Assembly (NCBI GenBank): GCA_030626645.1
Contig: DAOUTP010000079.1
Location: 1 to 7,791 of the forward strand
DNA length: 7,791 nt
Direction: 5' to 3'
Source: Candidatus Cloacimonadota bacterium
Lineage (GTDB): Bacteria; Cloacimonadota; Cloacimonadia; Cloacimonadales; TCS61
The first letter of the stretch is position 1, and each line of letters opens with the position of its first letter. The position numbers and the translations under genes were made by a program. Positions 1 to 6,381 of the stretch are shown here, piece by piece. Below the pieces are notes generated by a model. It did not search any database, was not told the DNA's origin, and saw only the letters and a program-made list of their open reading frames with translations.

Positions 1-735
1 GGTCTTTTTTATCTCCCCATTTTCTGTATTTAGTAAAATTATTTGTGAAGTAAAATAATGATCGAAAAGAGCTTCATCATGTTTATCCCTTAGTAGATTT
101 TGATAAGTTCGAGTAATGCTTTTCTTGCCATACGTTTCATCGATAACCGGAGATTCCGGTACATCAGGTTTGACAGGTTCATTCCCTCGAGCTTCAGGAA
201 TTATCTTCAGCAAAATATTCTCATTATCATTCAACCAGCAAATTATTCCATCTTCCAGAATATCATTAATTAGATGGTTAGAATAAACTTTACATTCTCC
301 ATTATTCAGATTAGCAATAATGAGCTGAACACCATTTTCTATTTCATTCAGCAAAGCAGCTTTTTTATTATTATTTGAAATTACAATGTTCCTTATTTTT
401 GCATCTTTTGGTAATTGAATAGGAATTCGTGCTTTGTCTTTCAGATCAATAATATTGATTTTGGTGGTGGGATAATTTTTCATATGTGCATTTAATCTTT
501 TACTAAAGTTTTCTCCTGCCAGTTTTAAGGATGGTTCGGCAAGTTGCTCAAGCGTTTGATGTAATTGATAACTCATTTCTAAACCGAAATATTCAAACTG
601 AATAAATTGAATGTGTGGATTTCTGGGCGTATCATAAATTTTAACGATCTCATCAGCAGGAAGTTTATAACCAGTATCAGCATTTAATGTCATCAGTGCC
701 CCCAATAATATGAAAATAAAAAGTACTTTATTCAT
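1..735 (-). CDS. Secreted S9-family (prolyl oligopeptidase-like) serine peptidase, N-terminal part only
   Basis: The frame is open from an ATG at 735 to the left edge, giving 245 codons of a longer gene. A GGAGAA Shine-Dalgarno (741-746) lies 5 bases before the start. Residues 1-19 form a signal peptide (charged start, hydrophobic core, LNA before D20), so the product is exported. After it comes YKLPADEIVKIYDTP, then LAEPSLKLAG (residues 65-74), then IPEARGNEP (179-187) and KHDEALFDHYFTSQ (218-231). Together these resemble the N-terminal propeller region of bacterial S9 peptidases of the glutamyl endopeptidase-like group, which are usually about 800 residues. The catalytic Ser-Asp-His hydrolase domain would lie outside the window, so activity cannot be checked. 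The usual SPDGK word of the first blade is not seen, so this copy is somewhat divergent. It is separated from the mmd operon by a terminator and probably has its own promoter. A TTGACA at 788-793 (minus strand) is visible but has no well-spaced -10. Recognition is by remembered motifs, not by a search. Confidence 0.72.
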   Translation of the reverse strand, partial: MNKVLFIFILLGALMTLNADTGYKLPADEIVKIYDTPRNPHIQFIQFEYFGLEMSYQLHQTLEQLAEPSLKLAGENFSKRLNAHMKNYPTTKINIIDLKDKARIPIQLPKDAKIRNIVISNNNKKAALLNEIENGVQLIIANLNNGECKVYSNHLINDILEDGIICWLNDNENILLKIIPEARGNEPVKPDVPESPVIDETYGKKSITRTYQNLLRDKHDEALFDHYFTSQIILLNTENGEIKKT

Positions 736-812
736 GAACATTCTCCAAATATTTTATCAGATTCGAGGAAGAATATGAGTTGCGTTTTGTCAAAAGATAA
801 AATAATATTCTT

Positions 813-879
813 TATCGAGTCGTAAAGAACGACGACTCGATATAATATAACATCGACTCGTCGTAAACTTACGAGTCGA
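813..879. repeat. Pair of related hairpins in inverted orientation (REP-like)
   Basis: The first hairpin has an 11-bp stem (813-823 with 832-842, core ATCGAGTCGT) and an 8-base loop. The second has a 9-bp stem (853-861 with 871-879, TCGACTCGT) and a 9-base loop. They are 10 bases apart. Read on opposite strands the two are copies of one another: both carry TCGA-x-TCGTCGT, a loop, then TACGA-y-TCGA. The pair x/y is G/C in one and C/G in the other, so both sides of the stem changed together. Neither is followed by a T-run, so they are not ordinary terminators. They lie upstream of the S9 peptidase gene. Compact inverted pairs like this recall REP/BIME elements, but no family is recognised. Confidence 0.75.
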
Positions 880-884
880 AATCT

Positions 885-946
885 GTAGGGTTAATTCCCT
901 GAATTGACCGTAAAATCAAAAAGGCAGATCGCCGATCTGCCCCTAC
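885..946. repeat. 62-bp composite palindromic element with terminal inverted repeats and flanking direct repeats
   Basis: The element begins GTAGGG (885-890) and ends CCCTAC (941-946), a perfect 6-bp terminal inverted repeat. AAATCT lies directly outside on both sides (879-884 and 947-952), like a target-site duplication. Inside are two hairpins. One is 889-897 with 901-909 (GGTTAATTC/GAATTGACC, one G-T pair, loop CCT). The other is 923-930 with 934-941 (GGCAGATC/GATCTGCC, loop GCC). It holds no coding frame, so it would be a non-autonomous, MITE-like sequence if mobile. The right hairpin also works as the mmd operon terminator. Confidence 0.65.
916..941 (-). terminator. Rho-independent terminator of the mmd operon
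   Basis: On the minus strand the hairpin GGCAGATC-GGC-GATCTGCC (941-923) is followed at once by TTTTTGA (922-916), with more T just beyond. It lies about 62 bases after the mmdB stop codon and before the S9 gene, in the right place and orientation to end the four-gene transcript. The 8-bp GC-rich stem with a 3-base loop and a T-run is a classical intrinsic terminator. Confidence 0.8.
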
Positions 947-961
947 AAATCTATCTCAACT

Positions 962-995
962 CTTTGTGTTCTCTGTGTCTTAGTGTCTCTGTGTT
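962..995. repeat. Degenerate CTCTGTGTT short-unit repeat
   Basis: Four units follow each other: CTTTGTGTT (962-970), CTCTGTGTC (971-979), a shortened TTAGTGT (980-986) and CTCTGTGTT (987-995). The period is 9 bases except for the short unit. On the minus strand it reads as ACACAGAG-type repeats and sits in the 3' untranslated part of the mmd transcript, 8 bases after the mmdB stop and before the terminator. Sequences of this ACAGAGACACAGAG kind are familiar as interspersed intergenic repeats in various environmental bacteria; that is from general knowledge and was not checked here. Confidence 0.6.
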
Positions 996-1003
996 GAAAA
1001 AAA

Positions 1004-2149
1004 CTAATTCCCTAAAATCCCCAGAAGAACACCAGCAGCAACTGCAGAACCTATAACCCCGGCAACATTTGGTGCCATAGCATGCATCAATAAGAAGTTA
1101 CTGCGATCATATTTTTGTCCCATCATGTGAACTACACGTGCACTATCAGGAACAGCACTTACACCGGATGCACCTATCATCGGATTCAACTTTTCTTTGA
1201 GGAACACATTCATCAATTTTGCAAATAAAACTCCGGTAGCTGTGGCTATCATAAATGAAAAAGCTCCCAAAGCAAATATCTTGATGGAACTTGAAGTGAG
1301 AAATCCCATATTCACACCATCCACAATTCTTACAGCCTGAGTGGAAGCTCCAACACAAAGCCCAAGAAGTATGGTAATAATATCAATAAGAGAATTTGAA
1401 GCTGTCCTTGCCAAACGCTCAGTAACACCGCTCTCTTTTAGTAGATTTCCAAAGAAGAGCATTCCAAGTAGTGATGATGCACCCGGAGCAATTAGAATTG
1501 TAACAAGAGCAGCAACAATTGGGAATAATATCTTTTCACGTTTAGTTACAAGTCGTGGAGTTTTCATGTGGATAAGGCGTTCTTTTTTGGAAGTAAGCAA
1601 TTTTATAATTGGCGGTTGAATTACAGGAACAAGTGCCATGTAGGAATAGGCTGCAATCGCAATAGGGCCTAAAAGATGTGGAGCAAGTTTAGTAGATAGG
1701 AATATTGAAGTTGGTCCGTCAGCTCCACCGATAATACCGATCGCTCCGGATTCCATCACATTGAAGCCTAAAAGAAGAGAACCGATAAAGGTTGCGAATA
1801 TTCCAAATTGAGCAGCAGCACCAAGAAGAATTAATTTTGGATTTGCAATAAGAGTAGAAAAATCGGTCATTGCTCCAATCCCTAGAAAAATAAGCGGAGG
1901 ATAAAGCCCAAACTTAACACCTTCATACAATTGGTTCATTACTGATCCATCAGCATAGACACCATATGCTGCAGTTCCGGGCAGGTTTCCCAAAATTACA
2001 CCAAATCCAATTGGTACAAGTAGAAGCGGTTCGTAATCTTTGGCAATTCCAAGATAGATGAACACTCCACCAACAACCATCATGATAAGGTATGGAAGCT
2101 GAATTTGAGCTAAACCGGTTGTGTTAAAAAAATTAATTAATTCTGCCAT
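1004..2149 (-). CDS. mmdB: Na+-translocating decarboxylase beta subunit (MmdB/OadB/GcdB family)
   Basis: This is the integral membrane subunit that decarboxylates carboxybiotin and couples it to Na+ export. The protein has 381 residues, nearly all in hydrophobic segments. Residues I have seen reported as essential in Klebsiella OadB are all present with correct spacing: Asp144 in GGADGPT (equivalent of D203), Tyr170 in AAYSYMALVP (Y229), and Asn322, Gly326, Ser331 and Arg338 in NPMIGASGVSAVPDSAR (N373, G377, S382, R389). The C-terminal MAPNVAGVIGSA stretch (358-369) is also typical. I chose the ATG at 2149. It has GGAG (2159-2162) 9 bases upstream, overlapping the end of mmdC, and lies 4 bases after the mmdC stop. 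The frame could also open at a TTG at 2164, but that codon overlaps this GGAG. Last gene of the operon. The family is certain; methylmalonyl-CoA rather than oxaloacetate or glutaconyl-CoA as substrate is inferred from MmdA and gene order. Confidence 0.95.
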   Translation of the reverse strand: MAELINFFNTTGLAQIQLPYLIMMVVGGVFIYLGIAKDYEPLLLVPIGFGVILGNLPGTAAYGVYADGSVMNQLYEGVKFGLYPPLIFLGIGAMTDFSTLIANPKLILLGAAAQFGIFATFIGSLLLGFNVMESGAIGIIGGADGPTSIFLSTKLAPHLLGPIAIAAYSYMALVPVIQPPIIKLLTSKKERLIHMKTPRLVTKREKILFPIVAALVTILIAPGASSLLGMLFFGNLLKESGVTERLARTASNSLIDIITILLGLCVGASTQAVRIVDGVNMGFLTSSSIKIFALGAFSFMIATATGVLFAKLMNVFLKEKLNPMIGASGVSAVPDSARVVHMMGQKYDRSNFLLMHAMAPNVAGVIGSAVAAGVLLGILGN

Positions 2150-2153
2150 TACC

Positions 2154-2582
2154 TTAAGCTCCAACTTCTATTAAGATTTCACCTTCTTGTACTGATGTAC
2201 CCTCTTTTACGCTGATCTTCTTAATTATACCGGTAGCGGTAGAAGCGATCTCAGATTCCATTTTCATAGCTTCCAATATTAACACAGGATCACCCTCATT
2301 CACGTTATCACCCTCTTTAACAAGTAGACGCAGAACCAAACCAGGAATAGGTGCAAGAACAGATCCCGGAGCAGCAGCAACAGGTTTTGAAGGTGTTTTC
2401 ACCACATTAAGTGCCGGTTGTGTTTTCTGTGAAAGCACTATTCCCGACTTTACCGGTTTTTCTCTATCCAGTTCGATCTCATAATCAATGCCATTTATTT
2501 CAACAATAACGAGATCACTCATATATTTTTTGATTTGGGCATCGTATTTTTCACCGTTTATTTTCATTTTATATGTCTTCAT
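2154..2582 (-). CDS. mmdC: Biotin carrier subunit (MmdC, biotinyl domain protein)
   Basis: A 142-residue protein that carries the carboxyl group on biotin between MmdA and MmdB. The C-terminal half (about 75-142) is a biotinyl domain with the attachment motif EAMKMES, biotinyl lysine Lys107. The linker before it (about 55-78) is rich in Pro and Ala (TPSKPVAAAPG), as in swinging-arm carriers, though shorter than some. Residues 1-50 are a small MKTYKMKINGEKYDAQI-type domain common at the start of these subunits. The start is ATG 2582, with AAGAGG (2589-2594) 6 bases upstream; the in-frame TTG at 2585 is less likely. The start overlaps the mmdD stop by one base (TGATG), so translation is probably coupled. 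The stop lies just before mmdB. A biotin protein ligase must be encoded elsewhere. Confidence 0.95.
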   Translation of the reverse strand: MKTYKMKINGEKYDAQIKKYMSDLVIVEINGIDYEIELDREKPVKSGIVLSQKTQPALNVVKTPSKPVAAAPGSVLAPIPGLVLRLLVKEGDNVNEGDPVLILEAMKMESEIASTATGIIKKISVKEGTSVQEGEILIEVGA

Positions 2583-3157
2583 CAATTACCTCTTCTATCT
2601 TCAAAAACTCTATTCTCTACCATGCCGGCAGCTTTCCACATACTTATCGATTGTCTCTTCCATGTCAGGTTGATCTTGTCTTTCTCTTCAGCATCATGCA
2701 GGAACATTGCTGTGATAGCCGCAACTACTCCATTACTACTAATATATTCTTTTGGAGCAGAAACTTTTCCCGACGAAGTTTGAACTGAAGTTTTTTTTAT
2801 TTTCTTAGGTTCACCAATATGTTGTAATGAATTTATTATCAAACCAACAAGAAGAAGACTGACAAAGACAATACTCATTCCTATTAATACAATACTAGTA
2901 TAAAATGGATTTTTATTTACGTGATACTCAGCAATTGCTTTTTCCAGATCTTCATTGGAAATTCTCAGTTTCTGCATAGTATCATTAAACTTTGTTTGAT
3001 CATCAAGCTTGAGGTATTGCGTAATTTTTTTTACAGGAACATCTGTCCGCTCGGAAATTTCCAGTAGTGTTGTACTTGGAGCAAAATTGAATTTCTGCTC
3101 CTTGGCAAAACAGGTTACAGTGAAAAAAATGATAAAAAGAAATATTACTTTTTTCAT
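2582..3157 (-). CDS. mmdD: OadG/MmdD-type small membrane subunit with an extra secreted N-terminal domain
   Basis: This subunit anchors and assembles the decarboxylase complex. It has 191 residues, much longer than ordinary OadG/MmdD proteins (roughly 80-120). Residues 1-18 look like a signal peptide ending CFA. Residues 24-82 form a soluble, probably periplasmic, helical region (FAPSTTLLEISERTDVPVKK, then KLRISNEDLEKAIAEYH). Residues 87-110 are one membrane helix (MSIVFVSLLLVGLIINSLQH), and 111-191 are cytoplasmic. The end of the cytoplasmic tail (VVAAITAMF at 144-152, MWKAAGMVENR at 173-183) matches the conserved tail of OadG-family proteins, whose normal topology it keeps. I chose ATG 3157 because AGGA, overlapping the mmdA stop, lies 7 bases upstream; the ATG at 3163 would be one base from it. 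Translation is probably coupled on both sides. The cysteine at 16 does not fit a good lipobox. Confidence 0.85.
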   Translation of the reverse strand: MKKVIFLFIIFFTVTCFAKEQKFNFAPSTTLLEISERTDVPVKKITQYLKLDDQTKFNDTMQKLRISNEDLEKAIAEYHVNKNPFYTSIVLIGMSIVFVSLLLVGLIINSLQHIGEPKKIKKTSVQTSSGKVSAPKEYISSNGVVAAITAMFLHDAEEKDKINLTWKRQSISMWKAAGMVENRVFEDRRGN

Positions 3158-3166
3158 AACCATTTC

Positions 3167-4717
3167 CTAAAGTGGGATATTTCCGTGCTTTTTAGGAGGG
3201 TTAGAAACTCGTTTTGTTGCCAGCATTTCCAAGGCACGAATTATGCGGAAACGTGTTTGAGCCGGTTCTATAATGTCATCTATATAACCTTTTTTTGCGG
3301 CAATATACGGATTTGCAAATTTATTTCTATATTCTTCTTCTTTCTCATTTGCTGCTTTTACCGGATCATCAGCCTCATTAACTTCTTTGCGAAATACGAT
3401 TTCTACAGCACCTTTGGGACCCATCACAGCAATCTCCGCCGAAGGCCAGGCATAAACAATGTCAGCTCCCATGCTGCTTGAGTTCATCACGATATAGGCT
3501 CCACCATACGCTTTACGGATGATAACTGTTATCTTGGGAACTGTAGCTTCGGCAAAGGCGTAAAGAAGTTTTGCACCATGACGGATTATTCCATTTTGCT
3601 CTTGATTACTGCCGGGAAGAAAGCCGGGAACATCTTCCAATACAACAAGAGGAATATTGAAAGCATCACAAAAACGGATGAAACGCGCAGCTTTTACAGA
3701 AGCATTAATATCCAGTACTCCGGCAAGAACTTTTGGTTGATTAGCAATTATACCTACACTGTGACCGTTCATTCTGGCAAATCCAACTACAATATTCTGG
3801 GCATAATTTCTGGAAGTTTCTAAAAAATCACCACCATCTACAATGCTGTTAATTACATCTAATATATTGTATGGTTTGTGTGCATTTTCAGGTATTATAA
3901 CATTGAGATCCTCGCAGTATCTATCAATAGAATCATCGGGTGCAACATAGGGAGGAGTTTCCATATTATTAGAAGGAAGATAGCCAATAAGTTTTTTAAT
4001 CAGAATCAAGGTTTCTTCCTCATTATCACTAACGTAATGAGCAACACCACTCTTTGTAACGTGCATCATCGCTCCGCCCAGTTGCTCGGTTGTTACATCT
4101 TCATTCAGAACAGTTTTAACAACTTTAGGTCCGGTTACGAACATGTAGCTGGTTTGTTTATTCATGAAGATGAAATCGGTAATAGCGGGAGAGTAAACTG
4201 CACCACCGGCGCAAGGTCCCATAATTGCAGTGATCTGCGGTATTACACCAGAAGCTTTTACATTACGCAGGAATATTTCTGCATAACCTGCCAGAGCATC
4301 GACACCTTCCTGAACTCGCGCACCACCACTATCATTCAAGCCAATAACAGGTGCACCAACCTTCATTGCCATATCCATAATTTTACAGATCTTATCTGCA
4401 TGGGTTTTAGAAAGTGAACCTCCGGTAACTGTGAAATCCTGTGCATAAACATATACTATTTTTCCAGCAATGGTTGCACAACCCGTAACCACTCCATCAC
4501 CCATGATCTTAGGCTTTTTATCCATTTCAAAATCTGTACAATTATGCTCAACGAACATATCAAATTCTTCAAAGCTGTCCTCATCAACCAGTAGTTTGAT
4601 CCTTTCACGAGCAGTCAGTTTTCCTTTGGAATGCTGTGCTTCGATACGTTTTTCTCCACCACCGAGTTTTGCTTCCTCGCGTTTTATACGGAGTTCGGAA
4701 ATTTTTTCTTGTTCCAT
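3167..4717 (-). CDS. mmdA: Methylmalonyl-CoA decarboxylase alpha subunit (acyl-CoA carboxyltransferase)
   Basis: A 516-residue biotin-dependent carboxyltransferase of the propionyl-CoA carboxylase beta/MmdA type, close to the usual 510-520 residues. It would transfer the carboxyl of (S)-methylmalonyl-CoA to biotin on MmdC. The N-terminal crotonase-like half has KGKLTARERI (31-40) and oxyanion-hole glycine motifs GGARVQEG (131-138) and MGPCAGGAVYSPA (166-178). The C-terminal half has EDVPGFLPG (361-369), IIRHGAKLLYA (377-387) and RKAYGGAYIVM (401-411). These halves are the CoA- and biotin-facing parts of the family. The start is ATG 4717, with GGAGAGG at 4721-4727; an in-frame TTG at 4729 belongs to the ribosome site. 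It is the first gene of the operon. By sequence alone it could be a propionyl-CoA carboxylase subunit, but no biotin carboxylase is nearby and an OadB-type pump is, which favours decarboxylase. A glutaconyl-CoA subunit would be longer and different. Confidence 0.93.
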   Translation of the reverse strand: MEQEKISELRIKREEAKLGGGEKRIEAQHSKGKLTARERIKLLVDEDSFEEFDMFVEHNCTDFEMDKKPKIMGDGVVTGCATIAGKIVYVYAQDFTVTGGSLSKTHADKICKIMDMAMKVGAPVIGLNDSGGARVQEGVDALAGYAEIFLRNVKASGVIPQITAIMGPCAGGAVYSPAITDFIFMNKQTSYMFVTGPKVVKTVLNEDVTTEQLGGAMMHVTKSGVAHYVSDNEEETLILIKKLIGYLPSNNMETPPYVAPDDSIDRYCEDLNVIIPENAHKPYNILDVINSIVDGGDFLETSRNYAQNIVVGFARMNGHSVGIIANQPKVLAGVLDINASVKAARFIRFCDAFNIPLVVLEDVPGFLPGSNQEQNGIIRHGAKLLYAFAEATVPKITVIIRKAYGGAYIVMNSSSMGADIVYAWPSAEIAVMGPKGAVEIVFRKEVNEADDPVKAANEKEEEYRNKFANPYIAAKKGYIDDIIEPAQTRFRIIRALEMLATKRVSNPPKKHGNIPL

Positions 4718-4800
4718 GAACCTCTCCAATCATTTTAAATACATATTATTTATAACCTACTTACTTATTAGTATGATTGTAGTCAATAATATTATTAAAA

Positions 4801-4856
4801 AGGTAGAAGTAAATACCTAAGAAATATTAATTAATATAGTACCAATAAATACTATA
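4801..4856. promoter_or_regulatory. Two dyads with 8-base spacers between divergent genes (candidate operators)
   Basis: AGGTA-N8-TACCT (4801-4818) and TATAGTA-N8-TACTATA (4835-4856) stand 16 bases apart, with the 14-bp palindrome ATATTAATTAATAT (4824-4837) between and touching the second. They lie in the 233-base gap between the mmdA start (minus) and the HD-GYP gene (plus). Both neighbours start here, so terminators are not expected. For mmdA a TTGACT lies at 4781-4786 on the minus strand, but 17 bases on only a poor TAAGTA is found, so that promoter remains uncertain. The region is very AT-rich and part of this symmetry may be chance. Confidence 0.35.
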
Positions 4857-4892
4857 CATTATTTATTGTTCTTGACAGGCAAAGATGATTTT

Positions 4893-4919
4893 TTAACAAT
4901 TAAATCTGATTCTTATAAT
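4893..4919 (+). promoter_or_regulatory. Candidate sigma-70 promoter of the HD-GYP gene
   Basis: A perfect TATAAT at 4914-4919 lies 31 bases before the ATG. The best -35 for it is TTAACA at 4893-4898, with a short 15-base spacer. A perfect TTGACA at 4872-4877 has only TAACAA (4894-4899) at 16 bases, so it may instead be the -35 of an overlapping weaker promoter. The transcript would begin near 4926. Confidence 0.45.
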
Positions 4920-4950
4920 TACAAGGAATTAATGGTAAAGGATTAATATT

Positions 4951-6339
4951 ATGGTAAATATCAAAAACAGGCTTCCAAGCTTTAAAGACATGAATCTGAA
5001 TATATTTACATTAAAGTTTAATAGCGATCTTGAGCATAACTTCATTAATGATTACTATAAAAAATCTATCTATCAGGTTCGGATATCATTCTTCCTGGCG
5101 GTTTTACTCTACGGTTTTTTCGGGTTATTGGATATGCATCTTGTTTCAGAGATACGAAATATGATGTGGCTTATCAGATTTTCTGTAATTGTTCCGATCG
5201 GATTGCTGGTTCTTGTAACTTCTTATTCAAATGATTTTGATAAATTCAGGGATGTAACAATGTCTTTCACGATGATCCTGTTCAGTATCGGAATCTTACT
5301 CATGACCATTATTACCCCCAAGCCGGTTGATTTTGCCTATTATGCAATTCTAATGGTTACATTTGTTTTTGTGTATACATTCATCGGTATCCGCTTCATA
5401 TCATCAACTCTTACGGGAATCATTATATTACTTCTCTATGAGATCACGGCAATATTTATTATAGAAACTCCACTTGCAATAATCTCAAAAAACAACTTCA
5501 TTTTTCTGAGCACAAATATTGTGGGTATGTTCGCAGCATACAGCATCGAATTCTATTCTCGTCGCGATTTCTATATTGCTACAATTTTAGAAAGCAATCA
5601 GAATGAGATGACTGAATTGAACGAAAAATTAGAAGAACGGATCAGTGAACAAACGACGGAACTTGTTAAAACGAATAGAGGTCTGATCAAAGAGATAGAA
5701 TTCAGGGAAAAAGTAGAAAAAGAACTGCTCTCTACAAATGTAAAATTGAACAAATTGCTTAACGATACTGTAACCGGACTTGTCTCTGCCATCGAATACA
5801 GGGATCCTTATACTGCCGGACATCAAAGACGTGTTACCCAGTTGGCAGTTGCAATTGCCGAGAAAATGAAATTGTCTAAAAATGAAATTGATTGCATCCG
5901 CATAGCTGCTATGATACACGATATTGGAAAGATAAATATTCCCGTAGAAATTCTTAGTAAACCAGGTAGTATTAATCAGTATGAACTAGAGTTAATGCAG
6001 AACCATCCTCAGGCAGGTTATGATATTTTAAAAGAGATCGATTTTCCGTGGCCTGTTGCAAAAGCTGTTTTGCAGCATCATGAACGTCTGGATGGTTCCG
6101 GTTATCCAAATGGTCTCATTGGTGATGATATCATGTTGGAATCAAGAGTTATTTACGTGGCAGATGTTGTGGAAGCCATGTCTTCCCACCGACCGTACAG
6201 AGCTGCTCTGGGAATTCAAAAAGCATTGGATGAGCTGGTACAAAAGAAAGGAAAACTCTATGACGCGCATATTGTGGATGCCTGTTTAAAACTATTTAAT
6301 AAAGAAAATTTTGAATTTGAAAAGAAGACAAGCTATTAA
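4951..6339 (+). CDS. Membrane-bound HD-GYP protein, probable cyclic-di-GMP phosphodiesterase
   Basis: A 462-residue protein that probably breaks down cyclic-di-GMP in response to a signal sensed at the membrane. Residues 1-43 are cytoplasmic. About six membrane helices follow (near 46-64, 72-91, 103-122, 129-148, 152-173 and 183-203). Residues 205-270 form a charged, Glu/Lys-rich probable coiled coil. The HD-GYP domain (about 271-450) has H291 (AGHQRRV), the HD pair H323-D324 in HDIGK, H352 in NHP, H376-H377 in HHERLDGSGYP (376-386) and D405 in YVADVVEAM. All main metal ligands and the GYP loop are present, so it should be active. The N-terminal sensor is an unnamed MASE-like six-helix region; its ligand is unknown. 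There is no receiver, PAS or GGDEF domain. AAAGGA (4937-4942) lies 8 bases before the ATG. It is transcribed away from the mmd operon and seems to be a single gene. Confidence 0.9.
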   Translation: MVNIKNRLPSFKDMNLNIFTLKFNSDLEHNFINDYYKKSIYQVRISFFLAVLLYGFFGLLDMHLVSEIRNMMWLIRFSVIVPIGLLVLVTSYSNDFDKFRDVTMSFTMILFSIGILLMTIITPKPVDFAYYAILMVTFVFVYTFIGIRFISSTLTGIIILLLYEITAIFIIETPLAIISKNNFIFLSTNIVGMFAAYSIEFYSRRDFYIATILESNQNEMTELNEKLEERISEQTTELVKTNRGLIKEIEFREKVEKELLSTNVKLNKLLNDTVTGLVSAIEYRDPYTAGHQRRVTQLAVAIAEKMKLSKNEIDCIRIAAMIHDIGKINIPVEILSKPGSINQYELELMQNHPQAGYDILKEIDFPWPVAKAVLQHHERLDGSGYPNGLIGDDIMLESRVIYVADVVEAMSSHRPYRAALGIQKALDELVQKKGKLYDAHIVDACLKLFNKENFEFEKKTSY

Positions 6340-6381
6340 TAGATTTCTTTACTTGGTTTCTGCATAGATTAAGAAAATAAA

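Noticed and set aside
813..842. Hairpin 813-842 as a terminator for the mmd operon
   Set aside because: It is followed by AAAGAATATT on the minus strand, without a T-run, and the better terminator at 916-941 comes first.
813..946. CRISPR array
   Set aside because: The hairpins differ in sequence, have no regular spacers and no cas gene is near.
1146..1358. Short frames on both strands inside the mmdB, mmdC, mmdD and mmdA genes (for example 1341-1619, 3185-3481, 3878-4417 plus)
   Set aside because: They lie wholly within well-supported genes in other frames, have Cys/Ile/Ser-rich shadow-like composition and lack ribosome sites.
2150..2164. TTG at 2164 as the start of mmdB (and likewise TTG at 2585, 4729 and 7765)
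   Set aside because: At 2164, 4729 and 7765 the TTG overlaps the Shine-Dalgarno of a following ATG. At 2585 it lies only 3 bases before a better-spaced ATG. The ATG starts fit the ribosome sites.
1004..4717. Oxaloacetate decarboxylase or glutaconyl-CoA decarboxylase
   Set aside because: The catalytic subunit is an acyl-CoA carboxyltransferase of PccB/MmdA type, not the pyruvate-carboxylase-like OadA, and its length and motifs do not fit GcdA.
4872..4899. TTGACA at 4872-4877 as the main promoter of the HD-GYP gene
   Set aside because: Only TAACAA is found at the proper distance; the perfect TATAAT at 4914 is too far for this -35. Kept only as a possible overlapping promoter.
6056..6289. 77-codon plus frame inside the HD-GYP gene, and minus frames 5598-5792 and 5629-5919
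   Set aside because: They overlap the conserved HD-GYP domain or coiled coil in other frames and resemble no protein.
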